From: Nitrospirillum viridazoti
Lineage (GTDB): Bacteria > Pseudomonadota > Alphaproteobacteria > Azospirillales > Azospirillaceae
NCBI RefSeq assembly: GCF_007827975.1
Contig: NZ_VITT01000021.1
DNA length: 64,000 nucleotides
Reading direction: 5' to 3' (one strand)
A program made the position numbers and the translations under genes. This document shows positions 52,161-61,649 of this stretch, piece after piece (position 1 is the stretch's first letter; each line of letters opens with the position of its first letter). The notes beneath the pieces were generated by a model. It searched no databases, was not told where the DNA came from, and saw only the letters and a list, made by a program, of their open reading frames with translations.

Positions 52161-53066
52161 TCAAGGCCCGCTGACCACCAGCCGGTCGGCGCCGATATGC
52201 CGGCGCAACACGTCGGCCAGGGCCGTGGCCTGGACGGCGCGGAAAGGGTCACGGCCGGTCAACACCAGGGCCACGTTGGCCGGCGTGATGTCCAGTACGG
52301 CGGCGATGGCCACCTGCAGTTTCAGGCGCCGCACCTCCGCTGCCAGGTTGTGCGACTGGCCAGGGTCGATATGCACCCCCTTCTCACCGCTGCGGAAAGC
52401 CAGTTGCACGGCGCCGGTGTTCGGCCGGGACGCCGGGGGTGCACGGGCGAGCAAGGGGACGGCATCCACCCGGCCGCCCTCGCTGGACGGCGTTTGCGCC
52501 GTGGAGAAGTCGGGCAGGGCGGGGCAGCCATCGGCCACCGCCCGCGCCAGAGCGCGCATATGCTCCAGCCGCGCCTGGCCGTCCTGGTCCAGCTTCGCCT
52601 CCAGCCCCTCCATTCCCGCCAGCCAGCGCTCCAGGACATGGCGCGTGCCCAAGGCGCGTGGCTCGGTCGACGCCGCCAGCTGATCCATCAGCGTGGCGCT
52701 GGTCTCCAGCTCCAGCCGGGCCAAGTGGCGTTCCAGCAGGGCCAACTGCTCCATCGCTTCGGTGCGGCGCGGTTCCTCCAACGCGTCCACCTGGGTGCCG
52801 ATGACGGCGACGAACGACAGGACCTCGCTGAACAGGGGCGACAGGCGGCGCAGGGTGGCATACGCCTCGTCCACGTGCGGCTCCGCCGCCAGGGTGCGGG
52901 CGCAATCGGCGCCCAGGGCGCGCACGGCCTCGTTCAGTTGGGCGATCTTCTGGCGGGTGGCGCGATAGCGGCGGGATTGGTCAGCGTCACGCGGCCGCCG
53001 GCCCTCCTGGGGGCGGCGCCGGACGTCGGGGATAAGGGCCGGCGGTGATGCCGTTTCCCTGGACAT
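52161..53066 (-). CDS. hypothetical helical protein (301 aa)
   Basis: I do not recognise this protein. Residues about 30-190 are strongly helical and heptad-like (RYRATRQKIAQLNEAVRALG, LALLERHLARLELETSATLM), suggesting a coiled coil. The C-terminal 80 residues contain GAVQLAFRSGEKGVHID and RRLKLQVAIAAVLDITPANVALVLTGRDPF, a small alpha/beta-like part. There is no signal peptide or TM. Its stop lies 3 bp from the end of the convergent MFS gene, and it is divergent from the TPR-glycosyltransferase gene. Codon use is like its neighbours, so it is probably a real gene. Confidence 0.7.
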   Translation of the reverse strand: MSRETASPPALIPDVRRRPQEGRRPRDADQSRRYRATRQKIAQLNEAVRALGADCARTLAAEPHVDEAYATLRRLSPLFSEVLSFVAVIGTQVDALEEPRRTEAMEQLALLERHLARLELETSATLMDQLAASTEPRALGTRHVLERWLAGMEGLEAKLDQDGQARLEHMRALARAVADGCPALPDFSTAQTPSSEGGRVDAVPLLARAPPASRPNTGAVQLAFRSGEKGVHIDPGQSHNLAAEVRRLKLQVAIAAVLDITPANVALVLTGRDPFRAVQATALADVLRRHIGADRLVVSGP

Positions 53067-53192
53067 GCTTGTGCGGCCTGGCCTCTTTGATCGAGACTGC
53101 GTCGACTATCGTTAGTTTACCATAAGTCGGTCCTCGCGCCAGCGGCGTGGGGAAGGGGCTCTTGGGGGCATTTTTGGGAAAGGGGTGTCGCC

Positions 53193-55649
53193 GTGGCGAC
53201 CATCGCTGAGGCGCTGCAGGCCGCCTTGGATCATCATCAGGCGGGCCGCCTGGCCGAGGCGCGCATCCTCTATGGCCGGATCCTGGCTGCGGCGCCCGAT
53301 ACCCCCGACGCCCTTTACCTGTTGGGCGTGCTGGATGCGCAGGCCGGCCACTTCGACGTGGCGGCGGCCGGGCTGGAGCGGGCGCTGGCGTTGCGGCCGG
53401 AGGCCGTGGCTTATCGCCTGACCCTGGCCAAGGCGCTGATGGCGTCCGGCCGGGCGGAGGCCGCCATTCCGCAGTTCCGCGCCGTCCTGGCCCAGCAGCC
53501 GGACCAGGCGGAGGCCTTGGCCGCCCTGGCGCGGCTGTTGGCCGGCCGGGCCGAGCCAGGCGGCAAGGATGAGGCGGCCGGCCTGTTCGAACGCGCCGCC
53601 CGGCTGGCGCCGGCGGACGCGGCCTTGGCCCTGGACCAGGGGCGCTGCCTTCACGCTCTGGGGCGCCTGGACGCGGCGGCGGCCGCCTTGGCCCGCGCCC
53701 TGTCCCTGGCGACAGGGACGACCGCGGCCGGGGCCCACATCACGCTGGGTCGCGTGCGGGAGGCGCAGGGGCAGGACGACGCGGCGTTGGCGGCCTACCA
53801 GGCCGGGCTGGCCGTCCCCGGGCTGCCGGCGAGCGATCCCGCGATGGCGGCGCAGGGCCTGCAGGCCCAGGGCGCGCTGCTGCACAAGCAGGACCGGGCG
53901 CAGGACGCCGCCGTGGCCTATGAGGCGGCACTGGCGCTGGCGCCGGATCTGCTGCCCGCCCGCTTCGGTCTGGGCCAGGTGCTGGCCGGTCTGGGCCGGC
54001 TGGAGGCCGCCGCCGATTGTTTCCAGGCGGTGCTGGATCGCGACCCCGCCAACCTGATGGCGTGTGAGGCGCTGTGGCAGCTGCGTGAGCGTCAGGAACG
54101 GCCGGACCAGGCGCTGGCCGCCCTCGATCGCGCCCTGGCGCTGGCGCCGGACCGCCCCGACCTGCTGTTCGCCCGTGCCCGCCTGCTGCATCAGGACCAG
54201 CGGGACGGCGAGGCGGTGTCCGCTTATGCAGCTCTCATGGCCATGGGTGACCTGGCGCCGGACCTGCGTGCGGCGGCGGCCAGCAACCGCGCCACCTTGC
54301 TGGTCGCCCGCGGCGATATCGCGGCTGCGGCGGCCCTTCTGCCCGATGTCCAGGCTCTGGTTCCGGGCGCCGGCGCGGCGGGGATGGAGGATTGCCACCG
54401 CCTGGCCCGCCTGCTGGCCGACGTCGCGCCTGTGACGGATCAGGCGTGGGACGCCCTGGGACGCCTGGTCGCCTGGGTCGCGACGGAATGGCGGGCGCGG
54501 GACTATTTCTGGAAAAGCGCCTACTACCTGGCGCTGGAGACCGGCAACCATCTGCTGGGCAAACCCGATGGCGCGGCGCGCCTGTCCCGGCTGGTGGCGG
54601 CCGTGACGGCGACGGCCATGGGGCGCGACCCTCTGCTGGACCCCTGGTTCACCTTCCTGGACGGATGCGTCGCCCTGCGCCTAGGGCATGAGCGGCGGGC
54701 ACGGGACTGTTTCGCCGGCTTGGAACAGGCCCTGCCCTTCGCCGCCCAGGTTCCCCTGGGTGATGATTTCCAGCGCTGGACTGCCGCGGCCGCCCCTTTG
54801 CGCGCCAGCTTCGACGCCACGCTGGATTGGGGGCGGACGGCGCCGGGCGAGGCCGACGAGCCCGTGGTGCTGGTGGCGGCCGACAGCCGCTATGTGCGCC
54901 GCTTCCTGCCCTTCCTGGCGGCCTCCATCGCCGCCGTTGCCGCCGGCGCTCGCCTGCACGTCCATATCTGCAACCCGGCGACGGGTGACGTCGACTTCCT
55001 CGCGGCGGCGGCCCCCGGCCTGCGCCTGGGATGGTCGACGGAGGCGCTGGATGCGGATTTGCACCATGAAACGCGGCTTACCTATCTAACGGCCGCGCGC
55101 TTCCTGCGGCTGCCTCAAATCCAGGATCGTTATGGCGCGCCACTGGTGGTCGCCGACATCGATGCCGCTTTCCTGTCCGACCCCGCCCGCTTCGTCGCCG
55201 CCCTGCCTGTCGGCCGCCCGGTCGCGGCCACCTGGGGGCCCACCAACCTGGCGGCCCCCTACGACGCGGTCGGCGGTGGCCTGGTGGTGATCGGACGGGG
55301 GGACGTGGCCCGGGCCTTCGCCCGGGGCGTGGCCGACCTGCTGCTGTATCATTGGGACCGCAGCCGGAAAGGGGGACCGGTCCTGGGCTATTTCCTGGAT
55401 CAGGTGGCCCTGGTGGCCGGCGTCCGTTTCGTGCTGACGCCCGATCGCCTGCTTCCCGTCCACCGGGCCGGGCGCGTCTATCGGCTGGATGGCGGCGCGG
55501 GGGCGGCGATGTTCGTGCCCATCGTGCCGGAGAAGGCCCTGCCCGATATCGATGCGCGCCTGGACCAGGCGGTGGCGGCGCTGCGGGCGGGTGTGGGGCG
55601 CCAGGCGCTGGAAGCGTTCTTCCAAATTCCGCCGCTGGCGGACGCCTAA
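53193..55649 (+). CDS. TPR protein with C-terminal GT-A-type glycosyltransferase domain
   Basis: An 818-residue protein. Residues 1 to about 400 are TPR repeats (e.g. QAGRLAEARILYGRILAAAPDTPDALYLLG, YEAALALAPDLLPARFGLGQVL). Residues about 540-810 look like a GT-A nucleotide-diphospho-sugar transferase: PVVLVAADSRYVRRFLPFLAASI at the start, then PLVVADIDAAFLSDP with a DxD-type motif near residue 655, and YFLDQVALV. The layout (TPR for the acceptor, GT for the donor) parallels the giant protein at 33.4-42 kb but with a different catalytic fold. A role in protein glycosylation, e.g. of flagellin, is inferred. Confidence 0.82.
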   Translation: MATIAEALQAALDHHQAGRLAEARILYGRILAAAPDTPDALYLLGVLDAQAGHFDVAAAGLERALALRPEAVAYRLTLAKALMASGRAEAAIPQFRAVLAQQPDQAEALAALARLLAGRAEPGGKDEAAGLFERAARLAPADAALALDQGRCLHALGRLDAAAAALARALSLATGTTAAGAHITLGRVREAQGQDDAALAAYQAGLAVPGLPASDPAMAAQGLQAQGALLHKQDRAQDAAVAYEAALALAPDLLPARFGLGQVLAGLGRLEAAADCFQAVLDRDPANLMACEALWQLRERQERPDQALAALDRALALAPDRPDLLFARARLLHQDQRDGEAVSAYAALMAMGDLAPDLRAAAASNRATLLVARGDIAAAAALLPDVQALVPGAGAAGMEDCHRLARLLADVAPVTDQAWDALGRLVAWVATEWRARDYFWKSAYYLALETGNHLLGKPDGAARLSRLVAAVTATAMGRDPLLDPWFTFLDGCVALRLGHERRARDCFAGLEQALPFAAQVPLGDDFQRWTAAAAPLRASFDATLDWGRTAPGEADEPVVLVAADSRYVRRFLPFLAASIAAVAAGARLHVHICNPATGDVDFLAAAAPGLRLGWSTEALDADLHHETRLTYLTAARFLRLPQIQDRYGAPLVVADIDAAFLSDPARFVAALPVGRPVAATWGPTNLAAPYDAVGGGLVVIGRGDVARAFARGVADLLLYHWDRSRKGGPVLGYFLDQVALVAGVRFVLTPDRLLPVHRAGRVYRLDGGAGAAMFVPIVPEKALPDIDARLDQAVAALRAGVGRQALEAFFQIPPLADA

Positions 55650-55831
55650 CCTTTTGCACCAGTCCCGGCACGCGCCGGTCCTGGCCTTCGCGCCGCGCTC
55701 CAGGCAGAAAATCGTCAGGAACGCAGGGCCGGAAGCCCGGTTGTCGAGGATTTGGTAATCATTTGGCGTTAACCATGGCCGGTAGGTCGCCCACCGCGGC
55801 GATTTCTTGGGAAGGGATTGCGGACCCGGTC
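55650..55831 (+). other. structured leader upstream of the propeller-GGDEF gene
   Basis: 182 bp with several short inverted repeats: CCTGG...CCAGG (about 55679-55706) and GGGC-CGGAA-GCCC (about 55727-55739), then a short AT-richer stretch (GGTAATCATTTGG). Part of it, GGAACGCAGGGCCGG, vaguely recalls the second half of a GEMM c-di-GMP aptamer, but the first half is missing. I regard it as an unassigned leader. Confidence 0.3.
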
Positions 55832-58800
55832 ATGATTGGGCGGCGCTTTTTGCGGGCGGGGGGCGCCCTGGCCGGGCGGTTGGGGGCTGGGCGGTTGGGC
55901 CTGGCGCTGCTGCTTGCCTGCGCCGCCGCGTCGGCCTTTGCCGCCCCAACGCCCGGGCCCGCCGGCGCCCTTGATCCCTGGGCCCGCCTTTCCGGCCCCG
56001 AGTTCGACCATTTCCCCGCTGCCCTGCGCCTGCCCAGCGATGTGGTCACCAGCCTGGCGCAGACCCGCCACGGCGTGGTCTGGTTCGGCACCTTCGGCGG
56101 CTTGGTGCGGTTCGACGGCTATCGCACCCAGATATACCGGGGCTTGCCGGACACCAGTGCCGGCGGCGGCTCGCCGGCTGGCAAGCAGGGGGCCGGCGTG
56201 CCGCCGCCCTCTTATGTCCTGCCAGATGCCTATGTGCGCAGCCTGCTGTACATCGACGACGGCGGCCTGCTGATCGGCACGAACGCCGGCGGCCTGGTAC
56301 GCTTCGATATGGACGCGAATGGCTTCCGGCCCGTGCCCATTGCACACCGCGCCACCGCCGCGCGCATCATGGCCCTGGGGCCGGCCCGTGACGGCGGCGC
56401 CTGGGTGCTGTCGGATCAGGGGCTGGACCATTACGACCCGCGTACCGCCACGGCATCGCCTGTGGCCGATGCGGATGCCGGCGGTGTCAGCCCCCGTCTG
56501 TTCGCCGTGCTGGAGGACAGCCGGGGCGTCCTGTGGCTGGGCGGCCATCCCGGTCTGTTCCGGCGCGGCGCGGGTGAGACGGCGTTCACCCGCGTGGCCG
56601 CCCCGGTGGACGACCCTATCCTGGCGCGTGTGCTGGCCGACGACATCTGGGCCTTGTATGAGGACGGCCAGGGCCGCGTCTGGGTGGGTACGGGCGAGAA
56701 TGGGGCCTTCGCCCTGGACACCACCACAGGCCGCCCTCTGGCGATCAAGGGCCTCAGCGGTGCGGATAGCCTGGCGGCGCGCCATACCGTGCGCGCCATC
56801 ACCGAGCCGGAAGGGCCCGGCGGCCCCCTGTGGCTGGCCACCGACGGCGTCGGCATCCTGACGCTGGACGCCGATGACCGGGTGGGCGTCCTGTCGCATT
56901 CCGAAATGGTATCGACCTCGCTGGCTGGCGACGTCGTGCGCGCCTTCCTGCGCGACCGCAGCGGCAATGTCTGGGTGGGCACCCAACGGGGCGCCGACCG
57001 GGTGGAGGCGGGGCAGCGCCTGGTTTCCACCGTGCAGGCCGCCCCGCCAGGCGGGGTCGGCCTGGCAGATGCTGACGTGCATGCCCTGACCACGGATGCG
57101 CGGGGGCGCGTGTGGCTGGGACTGGGGCGCGGGCTGGTCGACGTGGTCGACCCCGCCGATGGCACCCTACGCCACGTCGTCCTGCCGGGGGTGGAGCAGG
57201 GCCGGGACATTTACAGCCTGGCGGTCCTGCCCGACGGGGCGGTGCTGGCAGGGGGGCGCGGTGTCACCCGCATCGATCCCGCCACCCTGGCCGGCACCTC
57301 GTCCTGGATACCGGCGCTGGACGGCGTCGTCGTCCTGTCCCTGGCGACGGCGACCACGCCCGCTGGAACCACCGTGCTGTTGGGCGGCTATGACGGGCTG
57401 TATGTCCGCCAGCCCGACGGCACCCTGACCCATATGGTCCATGATCCGGCCGATGCGGAAAGCCTGCCCGCCGACCAGGTGAACAAGATCCTGGTGGTGC
57501 CCCCAAGCGCCGATGCTCCCCAAGGCACGGTATGGCTGGCCACGTCCGGCGGCCTGGCGGTGGCCGACCTGGCGGGCCTGCCGCGCCCGCGCTTCCACAC
57601 GCTGCGGCGCGCATCGCAGGCCGGCGCGGTAGGCAGCCTGCCGCACAACGTGGTCAACGACGTCGTCGTGGATGGCGCCGGCAATCTGTGGGCCGGCACC
57701 TATGGTGGTGGCGTGGCCGTGCTGACGCCGGCGCAGATGCGGGACGCGCTGGCCGGGCGCCCGGGAATCGCCCCGCTGGTGGTGGATGAGACGCAGGGCT
57801 TGGCCAACAACGCCGTATCCGCGCTGGCGGTGGACGGCGACGGCAGCGTCTGGGCCGCCGCCGCGGCCAGCCTGGTGAAGTTCAACGGCCCCGGCTTCCC
57901 ACCCCGCGTTCTGGGCGCCCGCGACGGCGTCATCGTCCGCGCCTTCAACATCAAGGCGGCGACCCGTGGCGCGGGGGGCGAGGTGCTGTTCGGCGGCATG
58001 GGCGGCCTGACGGTCATGCGCCCCGGAATGCTCCGTCCATCCGTGCCCGTCGGCGTGCTGGCCGTCACCGCTCTGGATGTGAACCACAAGGCGCAGCCGC
58101 CGGGCCGCCTGCCCCCGCCGGGCGGCACCCTGACCCTGGGCGCCGGTGTGAAGACCATCCGCCTGGCCCTGTCTCTGCTGGACTTCCGCGCCCCGCACGA
58201 CACCCGCTACGCCTATTGCCTGGATGGATTCGATGAGGATTGGGTGGAGGTGAACGGCGCCCAGCCCCAGGCCGTCTACACCAACCTGCCGCAGGGCGAT
58301 TACACCTTCCGGGTGCGCGCCTGGACCGACCTGCCGGGCCTGGCCCTATCCAACAGGCAGGAGGCGACGGCCGGTTTCGATCCTGACGCCGAACCGGTGG
58401 CGCAGCCCGGCCAGAACACGGCGGACGCGCTGTCCATCCCGCCCATGGCCGAGCTGGCCTTTCATATCAGGGTCTTGCCCCACTGGTACGAACAGGCCTG
58501 GTTCCGGCTGCTGATGGTTTTCGGCTTGGTGGCGCTGATGGCCTGTGTGCTGGCGATCCGGACGGAGGCGCAGATGCGCCGCGAACGGGCGCTGGGCCGC
58601 ATCGTCGCCGCCCGTACCCGTGATCTGCGCGCCGCCAACACCAAGCTGGAACAGCTGGCCAGCACCGATCCGCTGACCGGCGTCCTGAACCGGCGCCGCT
58701 TCTTCGAACTGGCGCGGCTGGAATGCGATCGCTCCCGGCGCTACGGCCGCGCCTTCTCCGTCATCCTGTTCGACCTCGACCACTTCAAGCGCATCAACGA

Positions 58801-59383
58801 CACCTTCGGCCACCTCATGGGGGACGAGGTGCTGCGGGCGGCGGTGGCGGTGGCGGCCAAGGCCTGCCGCACCGTGGACCTGCTGGCCCGCTTCGGCGGG
58901 GAGGAGGTCATGATGCTGCTGCCCGAGACGGACATCGCCGGCGCGCAGGTGGTGGCGGAACGCATCCGCACCAGCCTGGCGGAGATGGAGGTCGCCTACG
59001 ACGGGCAGGTGGCCCAGGTGACGGCCAGCCTGGGCGTGGCCCAGTGGCGCAGCCCCGATGAGACGCTGGAGGATCTGCTGGCGCGAGCCGACGGCGCCCT
59101 CTATCAGGCCAAGAAGGGCGGCCGCAACCGCACCGTGCTGGCCTATAACGAGGTGGAACGGGCGGCCCGCATGGGCTGGGCCATCGTCCCGTCCGGCGAC
59201 CCCACGGAGGATGAGGCTGCAGCGGCGCTGGTGGCCGACACCCCGCCGCTGGAGCCGCTGGCGAGGCTGGCCGGCCTGGGTGATGCCACGCTGGTCGACC
59301 CCTATGAACGCGAAACCTACGACCGACCGGCATCCGGCCCGGATGAGGATACGCCGCCCGAGCCCAAGGCGGCGTCCAGTTAG
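55832..59383 (+). CDS. two-component-type beta-propeller sensor fused to GGDEF
   Basis: An 1183-residue membrane protein. After a signal peptide (GLALLLACAAASAFA) comes a periplasmic region of propeller repeats (e.g. TRHGVVWFGTFGGLVRFDG, GRVWVGTGENGAFALD, GNVWVGTQRGADRV), then a Y_Y_Y-type Ig-like domain (LDFRAPHDTRYAYCLDGFDEDW). One TM (LLMVFGLVALMACVLAI) leads to a coiled coil and the GGDEF domain: DPLTGVLNRRRFF, LFDLDHFKRINDTFGH. The active site reads GGEEV, with Val in the last position, and RTVD five residues before it is an intact I-site. It probably makes c-di-GMP in response to a carbohydrate or other extracellular ligand, with product inhibition. ATG 55832 is chosen for the signal peptide; an ATG at 55775 is also possible. 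Confidence 0.88.
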   Translation: MIGRRFLRAGGALAGRLGAGRLGLALLLACAAASAFAAPTPGPAGALDPWARLSGPEFDHFPAALRLPSDVVTSLAQTRHGVVWFGTFGGLVRFDGYRTQIYRGLPDTSAGGGSPAGKQGAGVPPPSYVLPDAYVRSLLYIDDGGLLIGTNAGGLVRFDMDANGFRPVPIAHRATAARIMALGPARDGGAWVLSDQGLDHYDPRTATASPVADADAGGVSPRLFAVLEDSRGVLWLGGHPGLFRRGAGETAFTRVAAPVDDPILARVLADDIWALYEDGQGRVWVGTGENGAFALDTTTGRPLAIKGLSGADSLAARHTVRAITEPEGPGGPLWLATDGVGILTLDADDRVGVLSHSEMVSTSLAGDVVRAFLRDRSGNVWVGTQRGADRVEAGQRLVSTVQAAPPGGVGLADADVHALTTDARGRVWLGLGRGLVDVVDPADGTLRHVVLPGVEQGRDIYSLAVLPDGAVLAGGRGVTRIDPATLAGTSSWIPALDGVVVLSLATATTPAGTTVLLGGYDGLYVRQPDGTLTHMVHDPADAESLPADQVNKILVVPPSADAPQGTVWLATSGGLAVADLAGLPRPRFHTLRRASQAGAVGSLPHNVVNDVVVDGAGNLWAGTYGGGVAVLTPAQMRDALAGRPGIAPLVVDETQGLANNAVSALAVDGDGSVWAAAAASLVKFNGPGFPPRVLGARDGVIVRAFNIKAATRGAGGEVLFGGMGGLTVMRPGMLRPSVPVGVLAVTALDVNHKAQPPGRLPPPGGTLTLGAGVKTIRLALSLLDFRAPHDTRYAYCLDGFDEDWVEVNGAQPQAVYTNLPQGDYTFRVRAWTDLPGLALSNRQEATAGFDPDAEPVAQPGQNTADALSIPPMAELAFHIRVLPHWYEQAWFRLLMVFGLVALMACVLAIRTEAQMRRERALGRIVAARTRDLRAANTKLEQLASTDPLTGVLNRRRFFELARLECDRSRRYGRAFSVILFDLDHFKRINDTFGHLMGDEVLRAAVAVAAKACRTVDLLARFGGEEVMMLLPETDIAGAQVVAERIRTSLAEMEVAYDGQVAQVTASLGVAQWRSPDETLEDLLARADGALYQAKKGGRNRTVLAYNEVERAARMGWAIVPSGDPTEDEAAAALVADTPPLEPLARLAGLGDATLVDPYERETYDRPASGPDEDTPPEPKAASS

Positions 59384-59421
59384 CCCACACCAGGCGCCCG
59401 GCGTTTGAGGACTTAAATCAA

Positions 59422-61185
59422 CTACCTTACCACCGGCCCGTGTACCAGGCCGGGCAGGGCCAGCCAATCCTCCGGACCGTCCAGCGACAGGCCGGGGTTC
59501 CAGGACCGGTCGTGGCCGATGGCCGCGCCCCAGCGTTCCAGGAAGGCCAGGCGCTCCTGCTCCACCCGTTCCCGCCGGTCGGCCGCATAGGGCTCCAGCG
59601 CCGTCAGGACGGCGTGGGGCGTCCACAGCGTGGCGTAACCCGCCTGTTCCAGGCGCAGGCAAATGTCCACGTCGTTGAAGGCGATGGGGAAGGTGTCGGC
59701 ATCGAAGCCGCCCACCGCCTCGAAGCAACTGCGGCGGATGGCCATGCAGGCGCTGGCCACGGCGCTGACGCGGTGGGCGCACAGGCCGATGCCCAGGTCG
59801 CCCACGGTATCGCCCGGCCGCCCGGCGAAGCGCGACCCGGCCAGGCGGGCAGCACCCGGACCGTTGCCCAGGCCCAGCACGATGCCGCCGTGCATGATGG
59901 TGCCGTTGGTCGACAGCACCTTGGGCCCCACGGCGCCGATGTCCGGGCGCAGGGCCTGCGACACCAGCTCGCGCAGCCATTCGGGGTGCTGCGGTTCCAT
60001 GTCGTCGTTCAGGAACACCAGCACCTCACCGGCGGCGGTGACGGCGGCGCGATTCATCATGTCGGCGAAGTTGAAGGGGCCGCGATGCGGGATGACCCGG
60101 GCGCCCGGGCGGTCGCGCAGCGACTCCAGATAGGCCAGGGCCTCCGGGTCGCGACTCTCATGGTCCATGACCAGCAGTTCGAAGGCGGAGTAGCGCGTCT
60201 CGCCCAGGATGGCCTCGACACAGGGGCGCAGCAGGTCCACCCGGTCCCGGGTGGGCATCAGCAGGCTGACCACGGGCTGGCGATCCGGCAGGGGCCAGAT
60301 GACGCGGCGGGCGGTGTGGCCCTCGCCCCTGGGGTCCTTCTCCGTCACCGGTTCGGCCACCGCGCCGGGATGGTAGGTCGCCAGGAAGGCCTGCAGGGCC
60401 GCCAGCCCGCCCAGGGGCAGGGGCCGGCGACGGCGCATCAGCACGCGCGGCATGTGGCGCACGTGCTCCCGTCCCGCCAGGTGCGTCGCCTCCAGCAACA
60501 GGCGGTAGCGGTCCAGGCGGCCCGGCTGCTGGCCCACCGCCATGGCCCGGCGCGCCAAGGCGGTGCGCATCAACAGCAACTGGCCGGGATAGACGCCGCT
60601 GGATCCGTACAACAGGTCAGGATCGAAGGCGGGCTTCAGCACCGGGCGCAGGGGATGGCCCAGGCGGTCGGTCCATTCCTCGTCGGTGTAGAGGATCTGG
60701 GTGTCCGGGTTCTGCGCCATGGCCAGCACGCACAGGGCCAGGGCGTGGCGGGGCAGCAGGTCGCCGGGCGACAGCAGGGCGACGGTATCGCCCTCCACCT
60801 GGCTCAGGACGGGCAGGCCGGCGCCCCGGCGTTTCACGCGCGGGTCACGGAAATCGGTGGCGGCGTCGGCCGGCAGCCACAATTCCCAATTGTCGTGGAT
60901 CTGCCGGGTCAGGCTGTCGACCGTGCGGCGCACGGCGATGGCCCAGGCGGCGGGCTTTAGGCCGCTGTTCTCCGGCCCCAGCATGATCAGGCTGACGCGC
61001 GGCGGGGCGGGCAGGCGGGCCAGGGCCACGGATATCTCGCCGGCCTCGGTGCGGCGGGGGCCGTCGCGGCGCAGGGTCCAGGCGCGGTAGAACGACCGGG
61101 GCGCCAGCGACTGCCACAGGCGGCTGGCCACGTCGGCGAATTGGCCATGGGTCACCATGCGGCTCAACGCCCGGACCAGCGCCAT
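59422..61185 (-). CDS. family-2 glycosyltransferase, two-domain
   Basis: A protein of at least 587 residues with two GT2-related regions. The N-terminal one (VSLIMLGPENSG, DNWELWLPADAAT, SPGDLLPRHALAL, ILYTDEEW) is degenerate. The C-terminal one is well formed: VVSLLMPTRDRVDLLRPCVEAIL, FELLVMDHESRD, GEVLVFLNDDMEP with the DDM form of the DxD, and FDADTFPIAFNDVDICLRL. This two-part layout is typical of O-antigen and surface-glycan transferases. The start is uncertain: ATG 61185 gives the conservative form, and a GTG at 61359 would add 58 proline- and alanine-rich residues. Neither has a good ribosome-binding site. Confidence 0.83.
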   Translation of the reverse strand: MALVRALSRMVTHGQFADVASRLWQSLAPRSFYRAWTLRRDGPRRTEAGEISVALARLPAPPRVSLIMLGPENSGLKPAAWAIAVRRTVDSLTRQIHDNWELWLPADAATDFRDPRVKRRGAGLPVLSQVEGDTVALLSPGDLLPRHALALCVLAMAQNPDTQILYTDEEWTDRLGHPLRPVLKPAFDPDLLYGSSGVYPGQLLLMRTALARRAMAVGQQPGRLDRYRLLLEATHLAGREHVRHMPRVLMRRRRPLPLGGLAALQAFLATYHPGAVAEPVTEKDPRGEGHTARRVIWPLPDRQPVVSLLMPTRDRVDLLRPCVEAILGETRYSAFELLVMDHESRDPEALAYLESLRDRPGARVIPHRGPFNFADMMNRAAVTAAGEVLVFLNDDMEPQHPEWLRELVSQALRPDIGAVGPKVLSTNGTIMHGGIVLGLGNGPGAARLAGSRFAGRPGDTVGDLGIGLCAHRVSAVASACMAIRRSCFEAVGGFDADTFPIAFNDVDICLRLEQAGYATLWTPHAVLTALEPYAADRRERVEQERLAFLERWGAAIGHDRSWNPGLSLDGPEDWLALPGLVHGPVVR

Positions 61186-61649
61186 GCCCGTGGGTCCGCG
61201 CAGGGGTTTCGTGGGCGGGGGTGGGGCCGCGTCTATGGCCGTGCCGGGCACGTGCACGCTGCCGGGGTGCGCGCCCAGGGGCGCCCCTTCAAGGTCATGC
61301 GCGGCCACCGCGTCTTGCGACCCCCTTGCCGGGGGGTGGTCCGGGTTCTTCTGATCCACGTGCCGGTTGCCCCGCCTCTTGGAAAACAGCTTCGGTCCCG
61401 TCGGCGCCCACGGGCGCCCCGGTCCCCAGAAACAACAAAGCGCCAACCCCGCGCCCGGGTTCAACCCGGCACTGATCGGCGCTCCCCCAACCGGCCGGTT
61501 CCCATCCCATCGGGGCCGCCCATGTCGTTATCAGGCGATTCATGGGGGACAGCCCGCCCCCGGGTCAAGCGGCAATGCGGGGTGCCTCTCTCCGGTGGCC
61601 AGCCGCTTAGAAGGGGTGTCGCCAAGGCCGGGGGCGGCTGCTATCCAAG
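61186..61649. other. GC-rich intergenic region between two glycosyltransferase genes
   Basis: 464 bp between divergent genes. The minus strand stays open to 61464, so part of this region may encode an N-terminal extension of the GT2 protein. I find no clear promoter, hairpin or small gene; codon-like bias is weak compared with the neighbours. Confidence 0.35.

Noticed and set aside
55690..55760. Possible GEMM-like aptamer before the propeller-GGDEF gene
   Set aside because: The resemblance is limited to GGAACGCAGGGCC. I could not place the paired elements, so it is reported only as a structured leader. An Infernal search with RF01051 and RF01786 would decide.
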